A stretch of DNA of 64,000 bases from Tragulus kanchil. Lineage: Eukaryota > Chordata > Mammalia > Artiodactyla > Tragulidae. A model generated the notes under the pieces. That model was not told the origin of the DNA. It worked only from the letters and a program-made list of their open reading frames with translations, and searched no databases. The position numbers and the translations under genes are program-made. The stretch is from positions 141,257,301-141,321,300 of the forward strand of contig JAIOJX010000025.1 of the NCBI GenBank assembly GCA_022376925.1, in the 5' to 3' direction. Each line of letters begins with the position of its first letter. Within the stretch, counting starts at the first letter, position 1. Of this stretch, positions 38,452 to 50,398 are shown in pieces.

Positions 38452-38487
38452 ATGAATTTTTTTAAAAAGGTCATTCTCATTACTTCT

Positions 38488-38662
38488 TGTGTGAATTAGT
38501 TCCTCAGTCATGTCCAACTCTTTGTGACCCCATGGACTATAACCCACCAGGCTCCTCTGTCCATGGAATTTTCCAGGCAAGAGTACTGGAGTGGGTTGCC
38601 ATTTCCTTCTCTGGGGGAGGGGGGGCTGGGGGTGTCTTCCTGACCCAGGGATCAAACCCATC
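38488..38662 (-). mobile_element. BovA/Bov-tA SINE, reverse, D11 copy 1
   Basis: Reverse SINE body: 'cagtcatgtccaactctttg', 'tgaccccatggactataacc', 'tggagtgggttgccatttcc', followed by a G-rich insertion and 'gacccagggatcaaacccat'. It differs from its twin at 39650 by several substitutions, more than elsewhere in D11. Confidence 0.9.
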
Positions 38663-39356
38663 GCTTCTTATCATTTTTGAAAATTCTAAGGGTTTAGAAG
38701 GTCAGTCCCAGGAACTAGGGATGAAGTCCAGATAATTCTTTATTATAGAACATCAATCATTGTCCTTAAGGGAGAGCCTTAAGGGTTTTCTTTAGAGAAA
38801 GAGTATGAAGATGTTTAGGAAAGGCAGGATTTTCTTGATGAATCACCATCAGAAAATACAGTGAAAAGATTTCAGGACGTACAAAGGAGCAGGATTTATC
38901 AGAAAGCAAGCTTTGAAAAACCACATCAGGATTTAAGTGCAGTACATTGAGGAGTGAACAGAGAATTTAACTCCTGGTTATAAATTCAAATTGCCCTACA
39001 GAAAATAAAATTTAAGATGCTATTAAGGTGGAAAGTGATGTCAAGGCTGTGAATCTGGTGTCAAAGCAGGTAGCTGACAAAATCTTTCAAGAAGGAGGCA
39101 CATTGAAATATCAATTTTACTAAGCCAGTTTTACTGAGATTTTATTATGTAGTCATAATTGGTTGAATCATTGGCCACATAACTGAAATCAATCTCCAGT
39201 TCCCTTCACTTTCCTGGAGGTCAGGGAAATCTCAACTCTCTATTCATATGGTTGATCTTTCTTGTATTGCCAGCCCCCATCCTGAAACAATGTAAGGACC
39301 CACCATGGGTCATTTCTTTAAGAAAAATTCAAATGTGGTCCCAGAAGCCTGCTAAG

Positions 39357-39613
39357 ACTTTTTTGGCCACTTCTATCGATCTTTCATTTGTTTATCTTTG
39401 TTCTTTGGCCTGTGTGGGCCTCCTATTGCAGTGGCCTCTCTTGTTTCAGAGCACCGGCTCTGGGCGCATGCACTCCAGAGCTCTGACTCAGTAGTTGGAC
39501 ACATCGGTCCAGCCGCTCTGTCGCATGCGGGATCTTCCCAGGCCAAGGATGAAGCTGGTGACCCTTGCACTGCAAGGTAGTGTCCTTACCCACTGGACCA
39601 CCAGGGAAGGCCC
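39357..39613 (-). mobile_element. tRNA-derived SINE, D11 copy 2
   Basis: The SINE of 38195-38451 displaced by 1162 bases. No differences seen. Confidence 0.9.
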
Positions 39614-39649
39614 ATGAATTTTTTTAAAAAGGTCATTCTCATTACTTCT

Positions 39650-39824
39650 TGTGTGAATTAGTTCCTCAGTCATGTCCAACTCTTTGTGACCCCATGGACT
39701 ATAACCCACCAGGCTCCTCTGTCCATGGAATTCTCCAGGCAAGGATAATGGAGTGGGTTGCCATTCCCTTCTCTGGGGGAGGGGGGGCTGGGGGTGTCTT
39801 CCTGACCCAGGGATCAAACCCATC
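39650..39824 (-). mobile_element. BovA/Bov-tA SINE, D11 copy 2
   Basis: Twin of 38488-38662 with changes such as 'gaattctccaggcaaggata' in place of 'gaattttccaggcaagagta'. Reads from another BovA locus could have been mixed into one of the two consensus sequences. Confidence 0.9.
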
Positions 39825-40555
39825 GCTTCTTATCATTTTTGAAAATTCTAAGGGTTTAGAAGGTCAGTCCCAGGAACTAGGGATGAAGTCCAGATAATTC
39901 TTTATTATAGAACATCAATCATTGTCCTTAAGGGAGAGCCTTAAGGGTTTTCTTTAGAGAAAGAGTATGAAGATGTTTAGGAAAGGCAGGATTTTCTTGA
40001 TGAATCACCATCAGAAAATACAGTGAAAAGATTTCAGGACGTACAAAGGAGCAGGATTTATCAGAAAGCAAGCTTTGAAAAACCACATCAGGATTTAAGT
40101 GCAGTACATTGAGGAGTGAACAGAGAGAATTTAACTCCTGGTTATAAATTCAAATTGCCCTACAGAAAATAAAGAAATTAATGCTGATGCTATTAAGGTG
40201 GAAAGTGATGTCAAGGCTGTGAATCTGGTGTCAAAGCAGGTAGCTGACAAAATCTTTCAAGAAACATGCAGAGCTTTGAGGCTCCCTTTAAACTCAAGTC
40301 AAAGGAGTTTGGAATCCAGGAGTCATTTAAAGATTATAGTGAATGCTGAAACTCTTCCCCAAATAACCTCTATTCTTACTTCTCACGTCTTAGATTATTT
40401 CTTGATTTTCACATAAAGGAGTTTTCAATTATGTAGTCTTTTATCTCTGCCCTCTTTTACATAATAGTAATTCTTTCAAAGTTTTACTCAACTTATAGCT
40501 GCTTCATGTAGTTGTTTAAGATACATGATAGATGACAGTAGGTTACCATGAACAG

Positions 40556-41240
40556 TGTTGGATTCTTAATCTTCAATGAAGAAGAATTCACATTGGGATC
40601 AAAAGACTCAGTGATGGTCACTTAGAGCTTCGTGTAGTGAAAAGCTCATTAAAGTAAGAAAGGATAGGGAAAAGCTTCTAGCATAGACACTGGAAGGGGG
40701 ATAAAAGAGTATCCCCACAAAGCCACTTCAGGCGTGGCATTTTATACTTTTTCAGTTAGTTATTAACAGTAGTTTAAAAGAATATATTGAGGCGATAAAG
40801 GTCTTACCAGACCCACACCCACAACATACATCTTTAGATAACATAGGCACAAGTTAAGGCAAGAAACATGTCCTCCAGCAAGATACATTGTTATACACCT
40901 CAGCTCTGAGCTTAAAAGAATGTCTTAGGCAAAATGGATTATTGTCATAGGCGTGGCAATCAAGGTGAAGGCACTTTAGCTAAAAATGTTTGTTCCTTAC
41001 CCTCCTCCTCCTTGTCCTTGGAACCTGCTGGCTTTCTTGTCAAGTCTGCCTATGTACCCCTTTCATTTATTGCTTACAAAATACTTTATTATATATAAAT
41101 TTACTTGTCTCACAGAAAATTAGGATGCTGTGTCTACCTATGATGAAAAAAAAAAATGTGTCCCATGTTATAAAACATAGTCATTAACTGACAAAGCTCA
41201 TTTGAATGCATAGTTTCCCAGTTTGAAATTCCACCCCTGT
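40556..41240. mobile_element. Candidate ruminant ERV LTR, D12 copy 1
   Basis: A block from 'tgttggattcttaatcttca' through 'cgtgtagtgaaaagctcatt', 'ggcgtggcattttatacttt', 'gtcttaccagacccacaccc' and 'gtcctccagcaagatacatt' resembles LTRs of bovine endogenous retroviruses as I recall them. The 5' TG is plausible, but I could not fix the 3' end, primer site or a target duplication. No internal viral genes are present in the window. Confidence 0.45.
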
Positions 41241-41667
41241 TAGCTCTGTGTTTCTATAAATTCAAATTGCCCTACAGAAAATAAAGAAATTAATGCTGAT
41301 GCTATTAAGGTGGAAAGTGATGTCAAGGCTGTGAATCTGGTGTCAAAGCAGGTAGCTGACAAAATCTTTCAAGAAACATGCAGAGCTTTGAGGCTCCCTT
41401 TAAACTCAAGTCAAAGGAGTTTGGAATCCAGGAGTCATTTAAAGATTATAGTGAATGCTGAAACTCTTCCCCAAATAACCTCTATTCTTACTTCTCACGT
41501 CTTAGATTATTTCTTGATTTTCACATAAAGGAGTTTTCAATTATGTAGTCTTTTATCTCTGCCCTCTTTTACATAATAGTAATTCTTTCAAAGTTTTACT
41601 CAACTTATAGCTGCTTCATGTAGTTGTTTAAGATACATGATAGATGACAGTAGGTTACCATGAACAG

Positions 41668-42350
41668 TGTTGGATTCTTAATCTTCAATGAAGAAGAATT
41701 CACATTGGGATCAAAAGACTCAGTGATGGTCACTTAGAGCTTCGTGTAGTGAAAAGCTCATTAAAGTAAGAAAGGATAGGGAAAAGCTTCTAGCATAGAC
41801 ACTGGAAGGGGATAAAGAGTATCCCCACAAAGCCACTTCAGGCGTGGCATTTTATACTTTTTCAGTTAGTTATTAACAGTAGTTTAAAAGAATATATTGA
41901 GGCGATAAAGGTCTTACCAGACCCACACCCACAACATACATCTTTAGATAACATAGGCACAAGTTAAGGCAAGAAACATGTCCTCCAGCAAGATACATTG
42001 TTATACACCTCAGCTCTGAGCTTAAAAGAATGTCTTAGGCAAAATGGATTATTGTCATAGGCGTGGCAATCAAGGTGAAGGCACTTTAGCTAAAAATGTT
42101 TGTTCCTTACCCTCCTCCTCCTTGTCCTTGGAACCTGCTGGCTTTCTTGTCAAGTCTGCCTATGTACCCCTTTCATTTATTGCTTACAAAATACTTTATT
42201 ATATATAAATTTACTTGTCTCACAGAAAATTAGGATGCTGTGTCTACCTATGATGAAAAAAAAAAATGTGTCCCATGTTATAAAACATAGTCATTAACTG
42301 ACAAAGCTCATTTGAATGCATAGTTTCCCAGTTTGAAATTCCACCCCTGT
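41668..42350. mobile_element. Candidate ERV LTR, D12 copy 2
   Basis: Same candidate LTR as at 40556-41240, repeated by D12. The two copies should not be read as the paired LTRs of a provirus, because the duplicated segment also includes unrelated flank. Confidence 0.45.
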
Positions 42351-42365
42351 TAGCTCTGTGTTTCT

Positions 42366-44190
42366 CTATTTTCAGGGAGTGGAGTTTAGGAGCTTATTTT
42401 ATAGAAACTTATGTTTGGGCCCCATATATAGTATCTAAAATATACTAAACAAACTCAGGTATGTCTGAAAAAGGAAGTGAAGTCTTGTTTAAATAAATTG
42501 TTTCTTCAAGGTTTCCTAATTTTTACTTTTTCTTTTTTGATTCACAAATATCTTCAATGGGTTTCTGCATCATTATGCCACAGGGGACTCTAGAGAGAAC
42601 AGAGACATCTCACTGTATGTATTCATTCTGAAGTTAACAAGACTTATCAGGAACAATAATTCTTGCTGCTCATTTAGGATTCAGCTTTCACCCATCTAGA
42701 AGATGCTGTCTTTAAAATTCATTTTATGAACACTTAAAGTGTCTCTACCTTCCAGGTTAGTTGCTAGAGGTGAATTGAAATAATTCAATAAAATATAAGT
42801 AAAGTGCTCAGTCTTGCAAATTTATTTTAAAGGTGGATTTTTATTACTGTACTGACATATTAAAATAATGGAAGAGAAGATCTTAAACAAATCATAAACC
42901 AGCCTTGATATTGGTGCATAGTTTAGTTCAGAGTTTCTCTTACCTTTTAGCATCAGACTTACCATAAACATATACTTATGGTGTTTTCTATGACTGATAT
43001 TTATTAACATTTACTAAATTATTCAATCAACATAACTGTATCATTTATGTTATAATAGATCCATAGCATACTACATTTCAGATCTATGATGAACACTAAT
43101 ATACAACTCTACTGTCCTAAACAAATGTACTTTTTCATCATTGGAGAGAAGCTTCTTTGCTTCCTGATCTAATGTTTTTCTCATGACTTGATATGCCAAT
43201 GCTCCTCACCTCCAAGGGGAAAAGAAAGGAAGAAACCACAGCAATAATTAACAACTGAGCAAGTCATTATTGTTTTAACAGAAATGAAATTGAAATAGTA
43301 AGATCTTGGCATTATTCACATTTTCCCCCTGCTTTTGTTAATGATCATATCATCTTTGAAATCCTCATAGGCTTCTTTTGAACTGTAGATGTCATAATAT
43401 CTAAAGCATCTTAGAATATGGAACCACACCATAAGCCACTGATCAAATCTTCTAGGCCAAGTCTCTAGGTGTATCACAGCTTTGATCCTATGACCTCTCA
43501 AAAATGTCTTTCTGAAGAGTTAATAGAGAACAGATGTTACCTAAGGCAGCAGCTGTTACCATTAGACAAATGGGAAACATTGGCAAATGAAGAGGGCAGA
43601 AACTCTTTAAAGAGACAATCCAAATCCTTTAAAGAAAAAAAAAAGCAATGAGATGTTTTGAAAAGGTCAGAAAAAGGTGCACAAGCATGCATTTTTTGCA
43701 CATGCATATTCATTAAAGTTCCTTTCAGAAAACAATTTTCACTGATACAAAAATTCTAATATTCATTTGAAATAATCTAGTCTTTATACTTATGAAAGGT
43801 GAATTTTCTATACTGAAAAATATAAAATTCTGTTTTATTGGGTCTTCAAGTTCATCTCTCTTCATTTTTATTAGAGTCAACAGTAATTTCCTGAGGTTTT
43901 AATGTGTCCCCTACCTAATGATACAAAACTCAGAGAAAATAATGCAATAATGTTTTTCTTAGTCTAGAACCTCATCTTTCATCAATAGAAAGAGCATATA
44001 ATGCAGTGATCACTCTAGAATTAATCTCCCTGACAGGGAAGGTCTTACAAAGAAGGTATATTTGACCTGCATTCTGAAAAATGGAAAAAAAAAAACAACC
44101 CACGTACAACAAAGAGAGTAATTTTACCACAGGGAACACTGAACAATACAAGACTATTCGTGAAAGCACATCCTATGTTAGAACCTGAAC
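42366..44190. other. AT-rich non-coding stretch
   Basis: No gene or repeat family recognised. Short frames near 42822-43010, 43316-43651 and 43972-44169 have no family features. Confidence 0.5.
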
Positions 44191-44194
44191 AGAA

Positions 44195-44330
44195 GAACAG
44201 AGATTCTTAAGTTGTAGTGTGCATCAGAACAATCTGGAATTCTTGTTAAAAAATGCAAACACCTGGGTCCTGTGATGGATATTCTAATCTAGTAGATTTG
44301 GCATCTGGGATTCTTTATCTTACTAAGCAC
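44195..44330. mobile_element. MER5-type hAT DNA transposon relic (first)
   Basis: The order 'gtgtgcatcagaacaatctg', 'gaattcttgttaaaaaatgc', 'acacctgggtcctgtg' and 'ttggcatctgggattcttta' follows MER5A-type non-autonomous Charlie elements. Diverged and ancient. Confidence 0.7.
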
Positions 44331-44401
44331 TTCTTATTTAATATAAGTCTGAAAAAATGAGAGTTTAGACTTCACTTTGAGACAATTCATGTTTCTTTCA
44401 G

Positions 44402-44580
44402 TGAATGGTTCTTTAATTGTGGTCCCCAGATAAACATTATCACCATCATTAACTGGAACCTTGTTAGAAATGTCAATTCTCAGCCTCACTCCAGACAGGC
44501 AGAAACTCTGGTGGTTGGGTCTAGCTATCTGCACTTCTATAAGCTCTTTGTTGATTCAGATTTTCAGGCTGTAGCATAGT
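44402..44580. mobile_element. MER5-type hAT DNA transposon relic (second)
   Basis: A second MER5-type element: 'atggttctttaattgtggtc', 'cttgttagaaatgtcaattc', 'tcagcctcactccagacagg', 'gcagaaactctggtggttgg' and 'gattcagattttcaggctg'. It matches the family better than the first and lies only about 70 bases from it. Confidence 0.8.
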
Positions 44581-45036
44581 ATGTTCCAACTGAACTCCAC
44601 ATGGAATCATTTGGCATAGATTCATTCATGGGTGCTCTACTGAAGTTATATAGTCTCATTTTGAACATAAATTAGAAATCCCTTTAGTGCAAATCAAGTG
44701 AGTGACACTGAGATTTATTTTTGAGATTGATGTTCTCTTGTGTGTGCATATACTTATGCATTTGTAAAGAATCATTATATTTGCTACAGTGTATGTAGGG
44801 TAAAATTTGTTCTTCGGCTTTCCCTAACAGTGCAGAATAGATGCTAGCCCTGCATGATATGACAATTATCAGGGAGTAATCCTCTTCTATAATTTTTAGT
44901 CAGTAAATATAACACTTTACCTTGAACTTCAGATGGCAAAGTCAATACGTAAATAAGAAGCATTGCTTCATCTATCTATCAAAAGAATGTGGAAGAACAA
45001 ATATATCTAATTTTTGTCCCTTTCTACAATATGAAT

Positions 45037-45263
45037 GGGGCTTCCCTGGTAGTACAGTGGTAAAGAATTTGCCTGACAATGCAGGAGACACAGACATATG
45101 GGTTTAATCCCTGGGTTTGGAAAATTCCCTGGAGTAGGAAATAGAAACTCACTCCAGTATTCTTGCCTAAACAATTCCATGGATACAGGAGCCTGGTGGG
45201 CTATAGTCTATGGCACCAAAAAGTGTTGGACATGACAGTGACTGAGCACACACACACACACAA
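45037..45263 (+). mobile_element. Bov-tA SINE with CA tail, D13 copy 1
   Basis: Starts 'ggggcttccctggtagtaca', with 'cctgacaatgcaggagacac', 'gaaactcactccagtattct' and 'gtggactatag'-like sequence, ending 'gtgactgagcacacacacac'. The CA run at the 3' end is common in this family. Confidence 0.92.
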
Positions 45264-46129
45264 TATAGATATGTAGATTCTTTTGTCATTGGGGAGCATG
45301 GTTGAAATCCTCAATTATGAGTGAGAGCAATATTTTTAGAAGGCTAGGCTTTAGTTTTTGTTCCTTTTCCTTTCCCCCTATTCTTTCCTGACATGGATGG
45401 TCATGTCCTTCATGAGGAAGAAAGAGGCCATGGTTAGACTTTACTTCTCAAAGAGCTCTTCTGAGTTGTTTTTTGAAATAGCAAGCAGTCAATGATTTTT
45501 AGAGCAGAAATAAAATATGTTATGGACTTACAGAAAACTCTGGAGTCTCTATTTTTTCATTATTCATTGACTGATTAGCCCCTACATTCCAAACAGTGTA
45601 CTCAGAAATAGGTGGCAGTAAATTAAAAAGTAAAGCAAGTTTCCTATTGTCTGCAGCTCACAATCTTCTGGAAGATCTAGCCACCTTGCAAAATATTAAA
45701 GCTAAAAAAAATATGTGGGCCTGAGAAGAGTGTGAATGTTTAAGTCAGAGCTCTGATTACTAAATTTCAAACTGCCTATCTGACACCTAAAGGTATCAGT
45801 ATACGTATTCTCATCTTTTTGTGTTTAATAATATAAATGCATAATATTATTGACTTTAATCAAAAGAAAGAAGGTTGTTATAGTGTATTTCCCCAAAATT
45901 TGTTCTTCGGCTTTCCCTAACAGTGCAGAATAGATGCTAGCCCTGCATGATATGACAATTATCAGGGAGTAATCCTCTTCTATAATTTTTAGTCAGTAAA
46001 TATAACACTTTACCTTGAACTTCAGATGGCAAAGTCAATACGTAAATAAGAAGCATTGCTTCATCTATCTATCAAAAGAATGTGGAAGAACAAATATATC
46101 TAATTTTTGTCCCTTTCTACAATATGAAT

Positions 46130-46356
46130 GGGGCTTCCCTGGTAGTACAGTGGTAAAGAATTTGCCTGACAATGCAGGAGACACAGACATATGGGTTTAA
46201 TCCCTGGGTTTGGAAAATTCCCTGGAGTAGGAAATAGAAACTCACTCCAGTATTCTTGCCTAAACAATTCCATGGATACAGGAGCCTGGTGGGCTATAGT
46301 CTATGGCACCAAAAAGTGTTGGACATGACAGTGACTGAGCACACACACACACACAA
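46130..46356 (+). mobile_element. Bov-tA SINE with CA tail, D13 copy 2
   Basis: Same SINE as at 45037-45263, 1093 bases downstream, with an identical tail. Confidence 0.92.
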
Positions 46357-47104
46357 TATAGATATGTAGATTCTTTTGTCATTGGGGAGCATGGTTGAAA
46401 TCCTCAATTATGAGTGAGAGCAATATTTTTAGAAGGCTAGGCTTTAGTTTTTGTTCCTTTTCCTTTCCCCCTATTCTTTCCTGACATGGATGGTCATGTC
46501 CTTCATGAGGAAGAAAGAGGCCATGGTTAGACTTTACTTCTCAAAGAGCTCTTCTGAGTTGTTTTTTGAAATAGCAAGCAGTCAATGATTTTTAGAGCAG
46601 AAATAAAATATGTTATGGACTTACAGAAAACTCTGGAGTCTCTATTTTTTCATTATTCATTGACTGATTAGCCCCTACATTCCAAACAGTGTACTCAGAA
46701 ATAGGTGGCAGTAAATTAAAAAGTAAAGCAAGTTTCCTATTGTCTGCAGCTCACAATCTTCTGGAAGATCTAGCCACCTTGCAAAATATTAAAGCTAAAA
46801 AAAATATGTGGGCCTGAGAAGAGTGTGAATGTTTAAGTCAGAGCTCTGATTACTAAATTTCAAACTGCCTATCTGACACCTAAAGGTATCAGTATACGTA
46901 TTCTCATCTTTTTGTGTTTAATAATATAAATGCATAATATTATTGACTTTAATCAAAAGAAAGAAGTGTTTTGCTTTGCCTTTTATAGGCTTGGTATTAC
47001 ATTATTTCTCCTCCCACAAAACCATAGAATCAAGTTAGAAAATGACTTAGAAATTATTATTATTGAAATTACAGGAATGAACTTTTGCTGGCAGGGTGAT
47101 TTTC

Positions 47105-47320
47105 TTACAGACAGAAGAGCCTTTGGATCCAAGCAGATTTAGGTTAAAATCTGAGTTATGTCACTTCAGGCTGTTATTTTAACCTTTCTGAAACTGTTGC
47201 TTCATCTGTGCATCTGTGAAGTGGTGATAATAAATACTGCAATATATTGCTACAGAATAATTAAGTGAGATGACGTTTGTAAAGAGCCTGGCATTTGGTC
47301 GGTGCTCAATAAATTTTAGT
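47105..47320 (+). mobile_element. MIR SINE, D14 copy 1
   Basis: Good MIR in forward order: 'tttggatccaagcagattta', 'tctgagttatgtcacttcag', 'gaaactgttgcttcatctgt', 'tgataataaatactgcaata', 'taattaagtgagatgacgtt', 'agagcctggcatttggtcgg' and 'tgctcaataaatttt'. Ancient mammalian SINE. Confidence 0.87.
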
Positions 47321-48188
47321 TTTATTTGACATACATTCTCTTTAATGCCTTCCCCTTTCATATGGAGCCATGTGTCAGCCATTAACTTCTTGCCGCTCCA
47401 TTTCACATAATATCTCTTTGAGGTCTAAGAAGTCTACCTTAAAAAACAAAAACTATTACACAGGATACTGTTTCCCTAATATTCAAACAGTACATGAATG
47501 TTGGTGTGCATCTGTTGTATACCACACATTCTCACTGGTCCCAAGGGGCAGTTGGAGTGGGTGGTGAGATGCAGGTTACAGACTGGAGAATTAAAGTGAT
47601 AGATGGTTTGGACTGACTGACATTTAAGACAAGAATGGCTCAGACAATTAAATGGAAGACATGAGGGGAGGAAAGAAAGTATAAGTCAAGCACCATTTAT
47701 CTTTTAGTGTTGGCATCAACTAGTGCCCTGAAGATATCTATTGATTTTTTTGATTAGCCCCTACATTCAAACAGTGTACTCAGAAATAGGTGGCAGTAAA
47801 TTAAAAAGTAAAGCAAGTTTCCTATTGTCTGCAGCTCACAATCTTCTGGAAGATCTAGCCACCTTGCAAAATATTAAAGCTAAAAAAAATATGTGGGCCT
47901 GAGAAGAGTGTGAATGTTTAAGTCAGAGCTCTGATTACTAAATTTCAAACTGCCTATCTGACACTAAAGGTATCAGTATACGTATTCTCATCTTTTTGTG
48001 TTTAATAATATAAATGCATAATATTATTGACTTTAATCAAAAGAAAGAAGTGTTTTGCTTTGCCTTTTATAGGCTTGGTATTACATTATTTCTCCTCCCA
48101 CAAAACCATAGAATCAAGTTAGAAAATGACTTAGAAATTATTATTATTGAAATTACAGGAATGAACTTTTGCTGGCAGGGTGATTTTC

Positions 48189-48404
48189 TTACAGACAGAA
48201 GAGCCTTTGGATCCAAGCAGATTTAGGTTAAAATCTGAGTTATGTCACTTCAGGCTGTTATTTTAACCTTTCTGAAACTGTTGCTTCATCTGTGCATCTG
48301 TGAAGTGGTGATAATAAATACTGCAATATATTGCTACAGAATAATTAAGTGAGATGACGTTTGTAAAGAGCCTGGCATTTGGTCGGTGCTCAATAAATTT
48401 TAGT
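48189..48404 (+). mobile_element. MIR SINE, D14 copy 2
   Basis: Same MIR repeated by D14. Two ancient MIRs identical to each other and this close are not independent insertions. Confidence 0.87.
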
Positions 48405-48815
48405 TTTATTTGACATACATTCTCTTTAATGCCTTCCCCTTTCATATGGAGCCATGTGTCAGCCATTAACTTCTTGCCGCTCCATTTCACATAATATCTC
48501 TTTGAGGTCTAAGAAGTCTACCTTAAAAAACAAAAACTATTACACAGGATACTGTTTCCCTAATATTCAAACAGTACATGAATGTTGGTGTGCATCTGTT
48601 GTATACCACACATTCTCACTGGTCCCAAGGGGCAGTTGGAGTGGGTGGTGAGATGCAGGTTACAGACTGGAGAATTAAAGTGATAGATGGTTTGGACTGA
48701 CTGACATTTAAGACAAGAATGGCTCAGACAATTAAATGGAAGACATGAGGGGAGGAAAGAAAGTATAAGTCAAGCACCATTTATCTTTTAGTGTTGGCAT
48801 CAACTAGTGCCCTGA

Positions 48816-49322
48816 AGATTTCTTGTTACATACAAAACTCCCTAGATTTGCTGTCTGTATATTTTCATTCTATTTTGACTTTTCCATCATTATTACTTGT
48901 TAAAAATAAGATTCTGTTTTATTTTACCATTGGAGGATTAGAGAGAGAAATTGAGAATCTGCTTCATATTTTAAATAGAGTTTGGAAAATAACCTACCAG
49001 ATACGAGTGCTTGCAGATACTGTCTGTTTACCAAAACTTAGAACCAAATGGTTTTTCTGATAATAGTAGCTAAATAAAGAAACAGTTAATTGCATCCTGG
49101 TAGACAGTGCTGTAGATCTTAGTGATACAGAGGATGAAGGAGACACAATCTTATTGTGTGGAGTTCAGGGCTTCTTGAAGGAGGACACCTGGTTCCCTTT
49201 TCCAGAAAGCAATTTACAGTGAGGCAAAATTACTACTTAAATGGCAATACCCTACCTCCCAAAATAAATGGAATAGAGATTCAACGAGAGGGTGAGATTA
49301 AGGAGAAATGTAGACTTTTCTT
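48816..49322. other. AT-rich non-coding stretch
   Basis: Nothing recognised. An 89-codon frame at 48791-49060 straddles the end of D14 and has no family features. Confidence 0.5.
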
Positions 49323-49751
49323 TTTTTTACCTGTTGTATACACCATAATAGGGTTTTAGTAAATCATTTAATTTACTGGAAAGGAAAAACAGTAAGGCAG
49401 AAGCAGAACAATATTTGTCTGTTTTTCCTCTATATGTTCTATATGAGCAACACAATCTTTAGAAGAGTCATATAATGATGCTTTGTGCATCACATGTGAT
49501 GCAAATGAAAACTATCATATGAGTGCTTTGTTAAATATTATGATTAATGCAAGTAATTTCTGATAGGAAAATGTACAAGTAATACAATGTATAAGCTCTA
49601 TATTTTTCCATTTTTCTTTTTTTAACATACCAAAAATATGTTCCTGGGGAATTTCTGATGTGAAAAAAAAAATTCATGCAAAAATGAGTCATTTACTTAC
49701 ATTTGAAAATGTATCACAGTAGTTGGAGCTTTCAATTTTTGCAATAAATAA

Positions 49752-49962
49752 ATGCTTCTTGTGTGTTAGTTGCTTAGTTATGTCCAACTCTTTGGAACCC
49801 CACGGGCTGTAACCCACCAGGTTCCTCTGTCCATGGAATTCACCAGGCAATAATACTGGAGTGGGTTGCCATTTTCTTCTCCAGGAAATTTTCCCAACAA
49901 AGAGACTGAACCTAGGTGCCCTGCACTGCATGCAGACTATTCTCTGAGCCACCAGATCAAAT
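49752..49962 (-). mobile_element. Bov-tA SINE, reverse, D15 copy 1
   Basis: Reverse SINE: 'gcttagttatgtccaactct', 'tggaaccccacgggctgtaa', 'tccatggaattcaccaggca', 'tggagtgggttgccattttc', 'gactgaacctaggtgccctg', 'ctctgagccaccaga'. The 87-codon minus frame over it is a shadow. Confidence 0.9.
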
Positions 49963-50012
49963 GCTTCTTAATTTAATTAAAAAGTCTGAACCATATTTAG
50001 CAGTAATCTTTC

Positions 50013-50398
50013 TTTTTTTTTTTTTTTTTAAACCTTTATTTTACTTTTAACTTTTACAGAGTTTTGTTGTTCACAGACATGCATGTTCTCAGATTAGTCA
50101 CATGTATATCCCCCCCTTCCCACCCCCCCCGACCATCACACAGCACCCCTGAAGGATCCCCTTTTCTCACAGAGCAATGACTAGAGCTATTTTCTTCACT
50201 TATGATAGTACAGGCCTTCATGCTACTTCCTTTACGCCTCTCACCCACTGTTCCTTCCCCAAAATGTCCATATGTCCACTGTCCATGTCTGTCTTTCTGT
50301 CGCTTCACTGCATGTGCCATCATCACCATCCTACTAGATTCCATATATATGTGTTAATATACTGTATTTGTCCTTCTCTTTCTGACTGACTTCACTTT
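50013..50398 (-). mobile_element. Young L1 3' end, D15 copy 1 (cut)
   Basis: The poly-T at 50013-50029 is the L1 poly-A tail on the other strand. It is followed by 3' UTR sequence with C-rich runs near 50110-50130. D15 cuts it off at about 50398, just before the coding end. Confidence 0.9.

Larger units (their letters stand above)
37930..40262. repeat. Direct duplication D11 (offset 1162, abutting)
   Basis: Bases 37930-39091 recur as 39092 to about 40262. The junction joins 'aaaatctttcaag' directly to 'aaggaggcacattg'. The copies differ mostly in two places: the BovA SINE (near 38565-38610 against 39727-39772) and the 3' part (near 39008-39030 against 40170-40200), where the first copy lacks about ten bases. 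Confidence 0.97.
40144..42365. repeat. Direct duplication D12 (offset 1110-1112, abutting)
   Basis: Bases 40144-41255 recur as 41256 to about 42365. Two single-base losses (near 41810-41817: 'ggaaggggataaagag' against 'ggaagggggataaaagag') lower the offset from 1112 to 1110. The junction reads 'ctgtgtttc' then 'tataaattcaaattgccc'. Confidence 0.97.
44802..46966. repeat. Direct duplication D13 (offset 1093)
   Basis: Bases 44802 to about 45873 recur at 45895 to about 46966, with a spacer of about 21 bases. The copies include a full Bov-tA SINE and its CA microsatellite of equal length. Equal length in a fast-mutating microsatellite argues against two old independent copies. Confidence 0.97.
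46668..48815. repeat. Direct duplication D14 (offset 1084)
   Basis: Bases 46668 to about 47732 recur at 47752 to about 48815, with a spacer of about 19 bases. It overlaps the end of D13, so the segment around 45575-45873 occurs three times (also 46668-46966 and 47752-48050). Single-base losses occur near 47767 and 47964. Confidence 0.97.
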
